From contig JAFVCE010000005.1 of NCBI GenBank assembly GCA_017479385.1, positions 1 to 64,000 on the forward strand: a DNA stretch of 64,000 bases, in the 5' to 3' direction. Shown piece by piece: positions 26,129-35,728 of this stretch. The stretch's first letter is position 1; each line of letters starts with the position of its first letter. This DNA is from Bacteroidales bacterium. Lineage in GTDB: Bacteria; Bacteroidota; Bacteroidia; Bacteroidales; P3. The notes under the pieces are model-generated. The model ran no database searches and had not been told where the DNA came from. It saw only the letters and a program-made list of their open reading frames with translations. A program made the position numbers and the translations under genes.

Positions 26129-27904
26129 ATGAACAACATTCGCAACTTCTGTATAATAGCTCATATCGACCACGGCAAAAGTACGCTTGCCGACCGTCTG
26201 CTCGAAGTAACCAATACCGTCACCGCTCGCGAAATGCAGGACCAGGTGCTCGACGATATGGAACTCGAGAAAGAGCGTGGCATAACCATCAAAAGCCACG
26301 CCATACAGATGAACTATAAAGGCCATGTACTCAATCTGATAGACACACCGGGCCACGTCGACTTCAGCTACGAGGTGAGCCGCTCCATTGCCGCCTGCGA
26401 AGGCGCCCTGCTCGTGGTCGACGCCACCCAGGGCATTCAGGCCCAGACCATATCGAACCTCTATCTCGCCCTCGAAAACGACCTCGAAATCATCCCCGTG
26501 ATGAACAAGATAGACCTCGACAGCGCTATGCCCGAAGAGGTGGCCGACGAGATTATGGACCTCCTGGGCTGCCAGCGCGACGACATTTTGGCCTGCAGCG
26601 CAAAAACCGGCGCCGGAGTGCCCGAAATACTCGAGGCCATCGTCAACCGTATTCCCGCCCCTGTGGGCGACGAAGAGGCACCGCTACAGGCTCTGGTGTT
26701 CGACTCGGTGTTCAACCCTTTCCGCGGCATTATTAGCTACTTCCGCATTATCAACGGCACGTTGCGCACTGGCGACCACGTGAAGTTCGTTTCGACCGAA
26801 AAGGACTACCACGCCGACGAGATTGGCGTGCTCCGCCTCAATATGGAACCGCGCAAAGAGCTGCGCGCCGGCGACGTGGGCTACATCATCAGCGGCATAA
26901 AAACCAGTCGCGAAGTGCGTGTGGGCGACACCATTACCCACGTTCAGCGCCCGTGCGACAAAGCTGTCGAGGGCTTCGAAGCCGTCAAACCAATGGTCTT
27001 TGCTGGCGTCTACCCCGTCGACACCGACGACTACGAGGAACTCCGTGCCAGCCTCGAAAAGTTGCAACTCAACGACGCTTCGCTCAGTTTCGAGCCCGAA
27101 AGTTCGCTCGCGCTCGGCTTTGGCTTTCGCTGCGGATTTCTCGGCCTGCTGCACATGGAGATTGTTCAAGAACGCCTCACGCGCGAATTTAATATGGACG
27201 TCATCACCACCGTGCCCAACGTGCAGTACAAGATAAAACTCACTAACGGCGAAGAAAAAGACGTGTACAACCCCTCCGGAATGCCCGAACCGAACAACAT
27301 TGCCGAGGTGTTCGAACCCTACATCCACGCCCAAATCATAACCAAGTCTGATTTCATCGGGCCGGTTATCAAGCTCTGCATGGATAAGCGTGGAATACTG
27401 AAGAACCAAAACTACCTCACCACCGACCGCATCGAAATAACCTTCGACCTGCCGCTTGGCGAGGTGGTGTTCGACTTCTACGACAAACTCAAATCAATCT
27501 CGAAAGGCTACGCCTCGTTCGACTATTACCTCAACGGTTTCCGCCCCTCGAAGCTGGTCAAACTCGAGATACTGCTCAACGGCGACCCCGTCGACGCCCT
27601 CTCGACCCTTACCTATGTCGACAACGCCTACACCATAGGCCGCCGTATGTGCGAAAAGCTAAAAGACCTCATACCCCGCCAGCAGTTCGATGTGGCCATC
27701 CAGGCCGCCATTGGCAGCAAAATCATTGCCCGCGAAACTGTGCGCCAGGTGCGCAAAGATGTCACTGCCAAGTGCTACGGCGGCGACATCACACGCAAAC
27801 GCAAACTGCTCGAGAAGCAGAAAGAGGGCAAAAAACGTATGCGCCAAGTGGGCAACGTAGAGGTCCCTCAAAGCGCCTTCCTCGCGGTGCTCAAACTCGA
27901 TTAG
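26129..27904 (+). CDS. lepA: Elongation factor 4 (LepA)
   Basis: This 591-residue translational GTPase has G1 [10 protein letters not shown]2 [10 protein letters not shown]3 DTPGHVDF, G4 NKIDL, and the EF-G-like domains followed by the LepA-specific C-terminal domain ([54 protein letters not shown]). LepA acts on the ribosome during initiation and elongation and has been described as a back-translocase. Its length is standard. A strong promoter lies 30 bp upstream. A T9SS cargo gene follows 36 bp downstream, perhaps on the same transcript. Confidence 0.97.
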   Translation: MNNIRNFCIIAHIDHGKSTLADRLLEVTNTVTAREMQDQVLDDMELEKERGITIKSHAIQMNYKGHVLNLIDTPGHVDFSYEVSRSIAACEGALLVVDATQGIQAQTISNLYLALENDLEIIPVMNKIDLDSAMPEEVADEIMDLLGCQRDDILACSAKTGAGVPEILEAIVNRIPAPVGDEEAPLQALVFDSVFNPFRGIISYFRIINGTLRTGDHVKFVSTEKDYHADEIGVLRLNMEPRKELRAGDVGYIISGIKTSREVRVGDTITHVQRPCDKAVEGFEAVKPMVFAGVYPVDTDDYEELRASLEKLQLNDASLSFEPESSLALGFGFRCGFLGLLHMEIVQERLTREFNMDVITTVPNVQYKIKLTNGEEKDVYNPSGMPEPNNIAEVFEPYIHAQIITKSDFIGPVIKLCMDKRGILKNQNYLTTDRIEITFDLPLGEVVFDFYDKLKSISKGYASFDYYLNGFRPSKLVKLEILLNGDPVDALSTLTYVDNAYTIGRRMCEKLKDLIPRQQFDVAIQAAIGSKIIARETVRQVRKDVTAKCYGGDITRKRKLLEKQKEGKKRMRQVGNVEVPQSAFLAVLKLD

Positions 27905-27940
27905 AAAAACCAATATTATTGATTAATCAACGCTAACCAA

Positions 27941-28714
27941 ATGATGAAAAAAAGTATTCTTTTCGCGCTCATGGCCATAGCCATGTTCGCCACACAAGCC
28001 CAGACCTACACCTTGGTCTACGAAGGCGACACCCTTGCCGACGGCGACACCATTTTCTACGCTATCACGCGCGAGGACATAAGCTATGGTTTCGTTTCGC
28101 TGCCCTCGATTTATGTCATTAAGAACAGCGACGCCGACGTCTTTACCGACAACAACATTACCTACGTCCAAGGCAACAACGCCTTTGCTGTGAACGAGGT
28201 TTGTGGCGGCGGCCTCTGCCCCCAACCGGGTTCATACAAGTTGGCTATCGGTGAGATAGACAGCAACAAATTCCTCTCGCTGCACTATACCTTTGTTGGC
28301 GAAGCCGCAGCCGGCGGATACGCCCTTCACCGCTTCACCATTGGCACCATTGCCGACTCGATGGCTCATGGCATTGGCGACACCGTTGGCGCACCCCTCG
28401 AAAGCTTGAGCGAGACCACGTCGGTCTATATCCTTGTCCACAACGGCTCCTACGTACTCGGGCTCAACCCCGCTGCCGAACTCTCGTTCCAGTTCGCCCC
28501 CTCGGTACTGCAAGCCGGAACACCCATCGTGATGAACAGCGACAAGGCTGGCACAGCCCTGGTTTACGACGAGACCGGCCGCCTCGTGGCTTCGCAACCC
28601 GTGGCCCAAGGCCAATCCTCGCTGCCAACCAGTGGCTACGCCAAAGGCCTCTACATGGTTGTTTTGCAAAGTGGCAATAGCACCTCGGTGGCACAAAAAT
28701 TCGTGGTCCAATGA
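27941..28714 (+). CDS. Small T9SS-secreted protein of unknown function
   Basis: This 257-residue protein has a signal peptide ending MFATQAQT and a short C-terminal sorting domain: ALVYDETGRLVASQPV, then LPTSGYAKGLYMVVLQSGNSTSVAQKFVVQ in outline. The body, rich in D, G and T with the pair CGGGLC near residue 90, has no family I recognise. It would be exported by Sec and then the type IX system. Its stop overlaps the start of the next gene by four bases (ATGA), suggesting the membrane protein and this secreted protein are coupled. Confidence 0.8.
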   Translation: MMKKSILFALMAIAMFATQAQTYTLVYEGDTLADGDTIFYAITREDISYGFVSLPSIYVIKNSDADVFTDNNITYVQGNNAFAVNEVCGGGLCPQPGSYKLAIGEIDSNKFLSLHYTFVGEAAAGGYALHRFTIGTIADSMAHGIGDTVGAPLESLSETTSVYILVHNGSYVLGLNPAAELSFQFAPSVLQAGTPIVMNSDKAGTALVYDETGRLVASQPVAQGQSSLPTSGYAKGLYMVVLQSGNSTSVAQKFVVQ

Positions 28715-29421
28715 AACGTGCCGACTTCATACTCATAGCCTGCGTGGTGGTGGTGCTCGTGCCATTCTTCATTCCTGCCACAGGTTTCTTCGACGCATTC
28801 CGCATAGCCACACTTGCCCACCCATACCTCATGGCGTTCATCAAGTTCGCCATACTCTCCACCTTGGGCGAGATGCTTGGCCTGCGCATACGCAAGGGCG
28901 TCTACAACGAGAAAGGTTTCGGCATTGTGCCCCGCATGATGGTTTGGGGCTTTCTCGGAATGTGCATAGCCATGGCCATGACCATCTTCAAAAACGGTGT
29001 GCCCGCATTCCTCGAGTCGGTGGCTGGCCGCGAGCGTGGCACTTTGGCCACCATCTTCTTCACGCCTGGTTTCAGCTGGGGTAAGTTGGGGGTGGCATTC
29101 GCCGTGTCGGTTCTGATGAACACCATCTTCGCCCCGGTGATGATGGTATTCCACAAATGCACCGACATCCATATCCTCTCAAACGGTGGCACCGTGCGTG
29201 GACTGCTGCGCCCCATGCAGATGAGCAAAATCATGCCCTCCATCAACTGGAGCACCATGTGGAACGTGGTCTTCAAGAAACAGATACCCCTCTTCTGGTT
29301 CCCGGCACACACCATCACCTTCATCTTGCCGGCCAACCTGCAGGTGCTCTTCGCGGCATTCCTCGGGGTGGCCCTCGGCTTCATCCTCGCCCTTGCCGAC
29401 AGCAGCAAGGCTGCTAAATAA
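28711..29421 (+). CDS. Integral membrane protein, possibly Mpv17-like
   Basis: This 236-residue protein has four or five hydrophobic segments and short conserved-looking loops, among them MLGLRIRKGVYNEKGFGIVPRM, NTIFAPVMMVFHKCTD and PLFWFPAHTITFILP. The charge pattern recalls Mpv17/PMP22-type proteins, and similar proteins recur in Bacteroidales, but I cannot name a function. It is translationally coupled to the small T9SS protein upstream through ATGA. A 20-bp perfect hairpin follows the gene. Confidence 0.7.
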   Translation: MKRADFILIACVVVVLVPFFIPATGFFDAFRIATLAHPYLMAFIKFAILSTLGEMLGLRIRKGVYNEKGFGIVPRMMVWGFLGMCIAMAMTIFKNGVPAFLESVAGRERGTLATIFFTPGFSWGKLGVAFAVSVLMNTIFAPVMMVFHKCTDIHILSNGGTVRGLLRPMQMSKIMPSINWSTMWNVVFKKQIPLFWFPAHTITFILPANLQVLFAAFLGVALGFILALADSSKAAK

Positions 29422-29440
29422 TTTTAAAGTCTAAAGTTGA

Positions 29441-29491
29441 AAATTGAAAATCTTTGCCACAGCACAGAGCAGTGGCAAAGATTTTCAATTT
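29441..29491. terminator. Long perfect hairpin in convergent gap
   Basis: Twenty-base arms (29441-29460 and 29472-29491; core ATCTTTGCCAC) pair perfectly around an 11-base loop. There is no T run of terminator length, but the position just after the membrane-protein gene suggests a terminator or an mRNA 3'-end stabiliser. Confidence 0.65.
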
Positions 29492-29560
29492 GTACTATAA
29501 TTCACGATTATTACTTCTGAATTTCCAATTCTGCAACTTTCTGATTTACAGTTATTATGA

Positions 29561-29640
29561 GGGTTAAAGAGGGGCCAAAGAGGGGTTAGGGTCGTATTGA
29601 GGTCGAACAGAGCTTGATATTCAAGCACTTACGAAACGCA
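29561..29640 (+). repeat. Intergenic 11-bp-unit element, copy C
   Basis: This is the clearest copy. It splits into six 11-bp units: GGGTTAAAGAG, GGGCCAAAGAG, GGGTTAGGGTC, GTATTGAGGTC, GAACAGAGCTT and GATATTCAAGC (29561-29626). The last two contain the palindrome GCTTGA-TAT-TCAAGC. It has one more GGG-unit than the other copies. Confidence 0.8.
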
Positions 29641-29706
29641 ATTTTTACCTCCTCGACCCGATGTCGAGGCGAGGAGAAAACGATGTTTTAGGCTTGTTGT
29701 GGCGAC

Positions 29707-30882
29707 TCAGAACCGAGCCAACCTGAACCGTGGTGCGAGGCTGATAATGGCCCCGAAGGTCACCGAGTTGGCGGGCGCTATGGCCACGCGGCTGCCCAGC
29801 GCATTGGTGGCGTTGGTGGCAAAACTGTGGTAGAACGACAGGTCGAGCGTCAGCGTGCAGCCTGCGGCGAGTTGTGGCGTGAAGGCCACGGTGGCCAAAA
29901 CCAAGTCAGAACGGTCTAAAACCAGCCCGGGTTCGACCAGCGAAAGGTTGTTGAAGAGGCTCTCGCCCAGCAGGCTCACGAAGTTGGCCGAGCGCCACCA
30001 CGAGGCGTCTACGCGCAATGCGCGGTAACCGTAGGTTACCGTGGACTGCAGTCCCCATCCCAAAGTGAACGGTATGTCGGCGTTGCCATGCTGGTGGTAG
30101 CCAACGGCCAGCAGGTCGACTCGCAGGTAGCTCTCTTTGCCAGTGGCGAGGGTGGCGATGAGGCCGGTGGCAGCGTTGAAGTTGTTGGTCGCGTCGATGT
30201 GGTGGTCCAAAATTTCGCCCCCGTGGTGCAGGGCTATGAAGTGGAGCGGCATGGTGAGGCCAAAGTCGGCTTCGGGCTGTGTGAATTGCACGAGGGCCGA
30301 AGAGCCAAACACGAAGCGCTCTTGGTATGGGCTGGAGTAGAAGATAAAGTCGCGCCAGTCTACCCAAATGTCGAGGCTCAGGTAGCGGCTGCGGTGCTCG
30401 AGGGCGAGGCCTGCCTCGGGGTCGGCGGCGTAGGCCGACTCGTTGTCCCACAGCACCATAGGCAGGTTGTGCCTCTCGCCGTTGCCGAGCGAACCGGCTA
30501 TCAGCTTGGTGCATAGCGGCAGTGTTGCCTCGAGCTTGACCCATGGAATGATGTGCGCGCGGCGAGGCAGACTGTCGTGTATGGGCAGAGCCCAGTAGGT
30601 GCAACGCGGGTAACTGTCGGCTCCCCAAAAGTGGAGCCAGTGGGCGCCAAGTTCTATGGCGAGGTTGTCGTAGGCTTGGTAGACCAGTTTCGGCTCCAGC
30701 GTAAAGCCCGGCAGAGTGTAGCCCTTGTCTATAACGCCGCCATACTCGTTGTTTTTAAAGAAATGGGTGTTACCCACTTCGAGGTAGAGCGAGCCCTCCG
30801 AGGTGCTATCGACCCCCTGTGCCACGCCAGCAAGCGGGGCCAGACAGAGGGTCGATAGCAGTATGGTACGGGCTAAAGTCAT
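29707..30882 (-). CDS. Predicted outer-membrane beta-barrel protein
   Basis: This 391-residue protein has a signal peptide (MTLARTILLSTLCLAPLAGVAQ) followed by alternating hydrophobic/aromatic strands over the whole length, such as LYLEVGNTHFF, LAIELGAHWLHFW and LSLDIWVDWRDFIFY. It ends ISLAPRFRLARF, with a terminal phenylalanine as in many barrel proteins. I do not recognise a family. It overlaps the TlpA-like gene upstream by four bases (ATGA), so the two should be made together. Confidence 0.65.
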   Translation of the reverse strand: MTLARTILLSTLCLAPLAGVAQGVDSTSEGSLYLEVGNTHFFKNNEYGGVIDKGYTLPGFTLEPKLVYQAYDNLAIELGAHWLHFWGADSYPRCTYWALPIHDSLPRRAHIIPWVKLEATLPLCTKLIAGSLGNGERHNLPMVLWDNESAYAADPEAGLALEHRSRYLSLDIWVDWRDFIFYSSPYQERFVFGSSALVQFTQPEADFGLTMPLHFIALHHGGEILDHHIDATNNFNAATGLIATLATGKESYLRVDLLAVGYHQHGNADIPFTLGWGLQSTVTYGYRALRVDASWWRSANFVSLLGESLFNNLSLVEPGLVLDRSDLVLATVAFTPQLAAGCTLTLDLSFYHSFATNATNALGSRVAIAPANSVTFGAIISLAPRFRLARF

Positions 30883-31985
30883 TTGCCAAGAGCATTAACG
30901 ATGGCCTCCTCAATGGCGTCGCCACGCAGGTCGCGAGCCAGAATGGTGCCGTCGGGGCCGATGAGCATAATTTGCGGAATGCCGCGCACACCGTAGGCGG
31001 TGGTGGCAAGGCGGGCGCTCGAAGTGTCGATGAGTTGGGGGTAGGTAATGCCCAGTTGGGCAACAGCTTCGGCGTGCTTGTCAATCTTGTCCCACACGTC
31101 GAGTCCCACGATGTTGAGGCCCTTGCTGCCATATTTTTTGTAGAGCGGCACGAGGTTGTTCTGGATTTCTGCGCGGCAGGGGGTGCACCACGAGGCCCAG
31201 AAGTCGACAATGGTCAGGCGGCCGTCGACCAAGTCGCTCAGTTTGCCCTGTTGGCCGGTGGCCATAACAATACCGTCGACGTCGGTGTAGGGCTTGCCGA
31301 CGCTGGTGTTTTCCACGCACCTCAGGCGCTCGAGGGTCTTGGCCACAGGGCCATAGTTGGTTACCACGGGCGAGGCTCCTTCGAGCAGCGAGGTGAGCTC
31401 GCCGTAAGTAATGTCGTACATATCGGCAATAAGGCTCATGGCGTAGGCGCCCAAAATGTTGTCTCTGTTGCTGTTATAGGTGGCGGCGGCGGTGGCTTTG
31501 ATGTGTTGGTTCATCAAGTTTTCCACACTATCGTAGAGGTGTTCGGCCTGGTCGCGCATGGCGGGGTTGGGGGCCGAGATATAGTCGGCATAGAGGCTAT
31601 GCAACTCCTCGTTCCAATCGTCGAGGTCGAGCTTGTCGGCAAATTGGTCGAGGGCGTCGTTCAGAGGGGTACCTTCTACCTCAGAATCGTCAATGTCGAC
31701 CTTGATTTTTCCTGGCTCAACAATGCAGGTTGCAACCTGCTGACCATCCATAACGAGGTAGGCCACGAAGGCGCTATCCACATTGCACTCCATAGCAAAG
31801 TTGCCCGAGTTGATGGTGGCAGAGTCGGCCGCATTCATGTCGGCCGCCGAGACAAGATAAACCATTTTGCCTTCAAACACAGGGTTTTCGGTCTCGCCCA
31901 CGATGGTGCAACGATTTTTTCCCGAGCAGGCTCCGAGCACCAGTACGGCAGCCACGGCAATGGTCAAAAAGAAATTCTTTTTCAT
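30879..31985 (-). CDS. TlpA/ResA-like thioredoxin lipoprotein (DUF4369 type)
   Basis: This 368-residue lipoprotein has lipidation at C20 (VLGACSG). Residues 25-220 look like the DUF4369-type N-terminal region found before thioredoxin domains in Bacteroidota (VEPGKIKVDID, then a helical part). Residues 228-368 are a TlpA/AhpC-TSA thioredoxin domain with the redox pair C267-C270 in FWASWCTPCRAE and the cis-proline in YGVRGIPQIMLIG. It should reduce or oxidise periplasmic thiols. The chosen ATG is 31985; a 51-residue upstream extension of the frame runs over the promoter and into the guaB region. Confidence 0.88.
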   Translation of the reverse strand: MKKNFFLTIAVAAVLVLGACSGKNRCTIVGETENPVFEGKMVYLVSAADMNAADSATINSGNFAMECNVDSAFVAYLVMDGQQVATCIVEPGKIKVDIDDSEVEGTPLNDALDQFADKLDLDDWNEELHSLYADYISAPNPAMRDQAEHLYDSVENLMNQHIKATAAATYNSNRDNILGAYAMSLIADMYDITYGELTSLLEGASPVVTNYGPVAKTLERLRCVENTSVGKPYTDVDGIVMATGQQGKLSDLVDGRLTIVDFWASWCTPCRAEIQNNLVPLYKKYGSKGLNIVGLDVWDKIDKHAEAVAQLGITYPQLIDTSSARLATTAYGVRGIPQIMLIGPDGTILARDLRGDAIEEAIVNALGK

Positions 31986-32009
31986 GGTATTCAATAATTT
32001 TTCGAAGTG

Positions 32010-32017
32010 CAAAATTA
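32010..32017 (-). promoter_or_regulatory. -7 box for TlpA-like gene
   Basis: On the minus strand TAATTTTG lies 25 bp before the ATG at 31985, divergent to the guaB promoter. Confidence 0.5.
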
Positions 32018-32069
32018 CACTTTTTCTTCGAAATATAAAATTATTTTTCTGTATGTCGCAAAAAAAGTG

Positions 32070-32077
32070 TAACTTTG
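32070..32077 (+). promoter_or_regulatory. -7 box for guaB
   Basis: TAACTTTG lies 36 bp before the guaB ATG. No TTG is seen at -33. Confidence 0.5.
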
Positions 32078-32112
32078 CACCCCAATAAATATTAGTTAAA
32101 ACACAACAAAAA

Positions 32113-33585
32113 ATGTATACCGATACCTCCAAATTCATTGGCGAAGGCCTTACTTACGACGACGTGCTGCTCGTCCCTGCTTACTCCGAAGTGTTGCCCC
32201 GCGAAGTCTCGGTGGCAAGCCGCTTTTCGAAAAACATAGTGCTCAATACCCCGTTGGTATCGGCCGCAATGGATACCGTTACCGAGGCAGCTATGGCCAT
32301 CGGCATGGCTCAAGAGGGAGGCATCGGTGTGCTCCACAAAAATATGTCAATCGAGCGCCAAGCCAACGAGGTTCGTAAGGTCAAACGTGCCGAAAACGGT
32401 ATGATTATCGACCCCATCACCCTCACCAAAGAGGCCCTGGTCAAGGATGCCCTGCGCTTGATGGCCGAATATGGCATTGGCGGTATTCCCATCGTCGACG
32501 AAAACCGTATGCTCATCGGTATGGTCACCAATCGCGACCTCCGTTTCGAACGCAATATGGAACGCCCCTTGAGCGAGATAATGATAACCAAGCTCATCAC
32601 CACCCACGTCGGCACCACCTTTGCCGAAGCTACCGACATCCTTCAGCAACACAAAATCGAGAAGCTGCCCGTGGTCAACGACAAAGGTCAATTTATGGGT
32701 CTCATCACCTATCGCGACATAATGAAGACCAAAGAGCGTCCAAACGCTTGTAAAGACAGCAACGGCCGTTTGCGTGTAGCTGCCGGTGTCGGCATCACCC
32801 CCGACATGATGGACCGCGTTGATGCACTGGTCAAAGCTGGTGCCGACGCCATAGTTATCGATACTGCCCACGGCCACTCCATTCGCGTTGTCGAAGCTCT
32901 CAAGCAGGTCAAAAGCAAATACTCTGGAATCGACGTCGTGGTTGGCAACATCGCCACCGGCGAAGCCGCCATCATGCTGGCCGAAGCCGGCGCCGACGCC
33001 ATCAAGGTCGGTATCGGCCCTGGCTCGATTTGCTCTACACGCATTGTGGCTGGTATTGGCGTGCCACAACTCACCGCCGTCTGCGAAGTGGTCGGTGCGC
33101 TGAAGCAAAAAGGCTACGATGTGCCTATCATTGCCGACGGTGGCATACGCTACAGTGGCGACATCGTCAAGGCTCTTGCCGCTGGTGCCAGTTCGGTCAT
33201 GGTTGGCTCGCTTGTGGCCGGCGTCGACGAAGCACCAGGCGAGACCATCATTTTCGAGGGTCGTAAATTCAAGAGTTACCGTGGTATGGGCTCTCTCGAG
33301 GCCATGCAGAGCGGCTCCAAAGACCGCTATTTCCAAGACAAAGAGACTGACGTTAAGAAACTGGTCCCCGAAGGCGTCGTTGGTCGCGTGCCCTACAAAG
33401 GCACACTCAGCGAAGTGCTCTACCAAATGGTTGGCGGCCTCAAGGCAGGTATGGGCTACACTGGCAGCGCCAACATCGAGAGCCTGCAGCAAGCCAAGTT
33501 TATCCGCATAACCGCTGCCGGTCGCACCGAGAGCCATCCGCACGACATCGCCATCACCCGCGAAGCTCCTAACTATTCGCGCTAA
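32113..33585 (+). CDS. guaB: IMP dehydrogenase
   Basis: This 490-residue enzyme oxidises IMP to XMP with NAD, the committed step of GMP synthesis. The barrel starts with [17 protein letters not shown]. Two CBS domains occupy roughly residues 95-210 ([26 protein letters not shown]...). The catalytic loop is [20 protein letters not shown] with the nucleophile cysteine. [19 protein letters not shown] binds phosphate, and the flap carries the [11 protein letters not shown] segment. Length and order are standard. A periplasmic folding gene cluster follows on the same strand, 43 bp downstream. Confidence 0.97.
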   Translation: MYTDTSKFIGEGLTYDDVLLVPAYSEVLPREVSVASRFSKNIVLNTPLVSAAMDTVTEAAMAIGMAQEGGIGVLHKNMSIERQANEVRKVKRAENGMIIDPITLTKEALVKDALRLMAEYGIGGIPIVDENRMLIGMVTNRDLRFERNMERPLSEIMITKLITTHVGTTFAEATDILQQHKIEKLPVVNDKGQFMGLITYRDIMKTKERPNACKDSNGRLRVAAGVGITPDMMDRVDALVKAGADAIVIDTAHGHSIRVVEALKQVKSKYSGIDVVVGNIATGEAAIMLAEAGADAIKVGIGPGSICSTRIVAGIGVPQLTAVCEVVGALKQKGYDVPIIADGGIRYSGDIVKALAAGASSVMVGSLVAGVDEAPGETIIFEGRKFKSYRGMGSLEAMQSGSKDRYFQDKETDVKKLVPEGVVGRVPYKGTLSEVLYQMVGGLKAGMGYTGSANIESLQQAKFIRITAAGRTESHPHDIAITREAPNYSR

Positions 33586-33628
33586 AACATTGTATTGAAA
33601 TTTAGCACAACTGTTTAATTGCGGTTAT

Positions 33629-35728
33629 ATGAAAATCAAACACCTCATCCTCGCAGCCATAGGTTTATTGGGAGTCTCTGCTTTCGCCACAGCGCAGGTA
33701 GACTCCGACCCTGTAGTGTTCGAAATTGGCAACACCCAAATTCGCAAGTCGGAATTTATGAAAGACTTCTTGCAGTCGGCTGGCCTCAACTCTGCCGACC
33801 CAACCGCGCCTTTCACCACGGCAAAACACAAGGCCCTGATGGACTATGCAGACCTTTACGTGACATTCCGTTGCAAGTTGGCCGACGCCTACCAATATGG
33901 CTTCAACCAACGTCCCGAACTGCTGCGCGAACTCAAAACCTATAGGGATGAGTTGGCAGCGCCCTATCTTATCGACTCTGCAACGATGAACACGCTGCTT
34001 CGCGAGGCATACGACCGCAACCACTATGCCCTACACGCGGCACATATATTAATTAATGTAGCCCCCGACGCCGCCCCCGACGATACCCTCAAGGCCAAAC
34101 AACGTGCCGACGAGGTGTACAAAAGAGTTACCTCGGGCGAGGACTTCACCACTGTGGCTCAAGAGATTGTGGCAAGCCAGAACAAGGGCAATCCGGCTTA
34201 TAGAACCAATCCTAACGAGGGCGACTTGGGTTTCTTTACCGTTTTCAGTATGGTTTACCCTTTCGAGTCGGCTGTTTATGCTCTAAAGGTTGGCGAAATC
34301 AGTAAACCAGTACGCACCCGTTTTGGCTACCATATCATCAAGTTGCTCAATAAGGTGGAATACTATGGCCGTCCAACTATGGCCCACATCTGGGTTCGCG
34401 GCGACATTGACTCGTTGCAAGCCGTGCGCAGCATCAACAACTGCTACCGTCGTTTGCAAGACGGCGAACCTTTTTCGCGCGTGGCTCGTGTGAGCGACGA
34501 TAATGGTACTTCCGGGCAAGGCGGTGTGCTCAAAGATATAGATATGTCGCGTATGCCCCCGCAATATATCGAACAGCTCGCCACGCTCAAAGAGGGTGAG
34601 TATACAAAACCTTTCCAAACCCAATATGGTTGGCATATTATTGCCCTCATTAAGGCCGACACCATCCCCTCGTTCGAGTCGCTAATACCGTACTACAAAC
34701 AGCGCTTCACCCGCGACCAGCGTGCCAAAGCCCCGCAAGATGTCTTTATAGCAAGCGCCAAACAAAAGTACAATTTTGTTGACTACACCAAGCCCGAATA
34801 CACCACTGTTAAAAAGAAGCAAAAGCTTGTGCGCGAGGCCACTGCCTCGCTTGCCGAGTTGCGCTCGTTGCTCACCGATTCGGTCTTCTCTGGCACTTGG
34901 CAGTGCGACCCGGCCGCCATCACCGACCTCCGTCCGCTTTTTTCTATCGGCGACACCTCCTACACAGCCTACAACTTTATGCGCTACATTATTAAAACGC
35001 AAGAGATGGAGGCCTCGTACCCCCTCGACGAGTATATCGAGAATAAGTACAACCGCTTTATCGATGGCCGAGTGTTGATGTATGCCGACTCACAACTCGA
35101 GAAGGAATATCCAGAGTTCGCCGAATTGGTCGATAGTTACCGCCACGGGTTGATGATTTTCAAATATAACGACACAATGGTCTGGTCTAAGGCCATTTAC
35201 GATACCGTAGGGTTCAACGCTTTTTACGCTGTAGAGAGTAATAAAAAGTCCCTATCCGATACCGCCGACGCCGTATTCTTCTGGAAACAGCGCGCCCGAG
35301 TAACCATTGTCAGCGTAAGCGATAGTGCTGCGCTACCGCCCAACAAAGCCTCGAAAGTAATCCTCAAAGGCATAAAAAAGCAGTGGAATAACTCCGAATT
35401 GGTCGACGCCCTCACAAACACTATGGCCAAGTCAACAAGGGACAAGGGTCGTATTAAGGTCGAGACCGACATAGTAGAGAGAGGTAATCAATCCCTCCTC
35501 AACAACTCCGAATGGTCCGTCGGCGTCTACCCACGCAGCGATGCCCCGGGCTACAAGTACATTATCGTCGAACGCATAATCGACCCCTGCCTCAAAGAAC
35601 TCTCCGAGGCGCGCGGGTTCTACCTCAACGACTACCAGAACGAGGTGGAACGTCGCTTGGCCCAGAGTTTGCGCGAAAAATATAACGTCAAGGTCCATCA
35701 GAATGTGCTCAACACGATTACATACTAA
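33629..35728 (+). CDS. Periplasmic peptidylprolyl isomerase with two parvulin domains
   Basis: This 699-residue protein has a signal peptide (to FATAQ), a SurA-like helical N-region, and two parvulin repeats. The first starts HAAHILINVAPDA and ends GYHIIKLL (about residues 135-245). The second starts PTMAHIWVRGD and ends GWHIIALI (about 248-345). The last 350 residues are less familiar and contain a PpiD-like helical part. It should assist folding of outer-membrane and secreted proteins. It is the first of three related genes and overlaps the next by 26 bp. Confidence 0.87.
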   Translation: MKIKHLILAAIGLLGVSAFATAQVDSDPVVFEIGNTQIRKSEFMKDFLQSAGLNSADPTAPFTTAKHKALMDYADLYVTFRCKLADAYQYGFNQRPELLRELKTYRDELAAPYLIDSATMNTLLREAYDRNHYALHAAHILINVAPDAAPDDTLKAKQRADEVYKRVTSGEDFTTVAQEIVASQNKGNPAYRTNPNEGDLGFFTVFSMVYPFESAVYALKVGEISKPVRTRFGYHIIKLLNKVEYYGRPTMAHIWVRGDIDSLQAVRSINNCYRRLQDGEPFSRVARVSDDNGTSGQGGVLKDIDMSRMPPQYIEQLATLKEGEYTKPFQTQYGWHIIALIKADTIPSFESLIPYYKQRFTRDQRAKAPQDVFIASAKQKYNFVDYTKPEYTTVKKKQKLVREATASLAELRSLLTDSVFSGTWQCDPAAITDLRPLFSIGDTSYTAYNFMRYIIKTQEMEASYPLDEYIENKYNRFIDGRVLMYADSQLEKEYPEFAELVDSYRHGLMIFKYNDTMVWSKAIYDTVGFNAFYAVESNKKSLSDTADAVFFWKQRARVTIVSVSDSAALPPNKASKVILKGIKKQWNNSELVDALTNTMAKSTRDKGRIKVETDIVERGNQSLLNNSEWSVGVYPRSDAPGYKYIIVERIIDPCLKELSEARGFYLNDYQNEVERRLAQSLREKYNVKVHQNVLNTITY

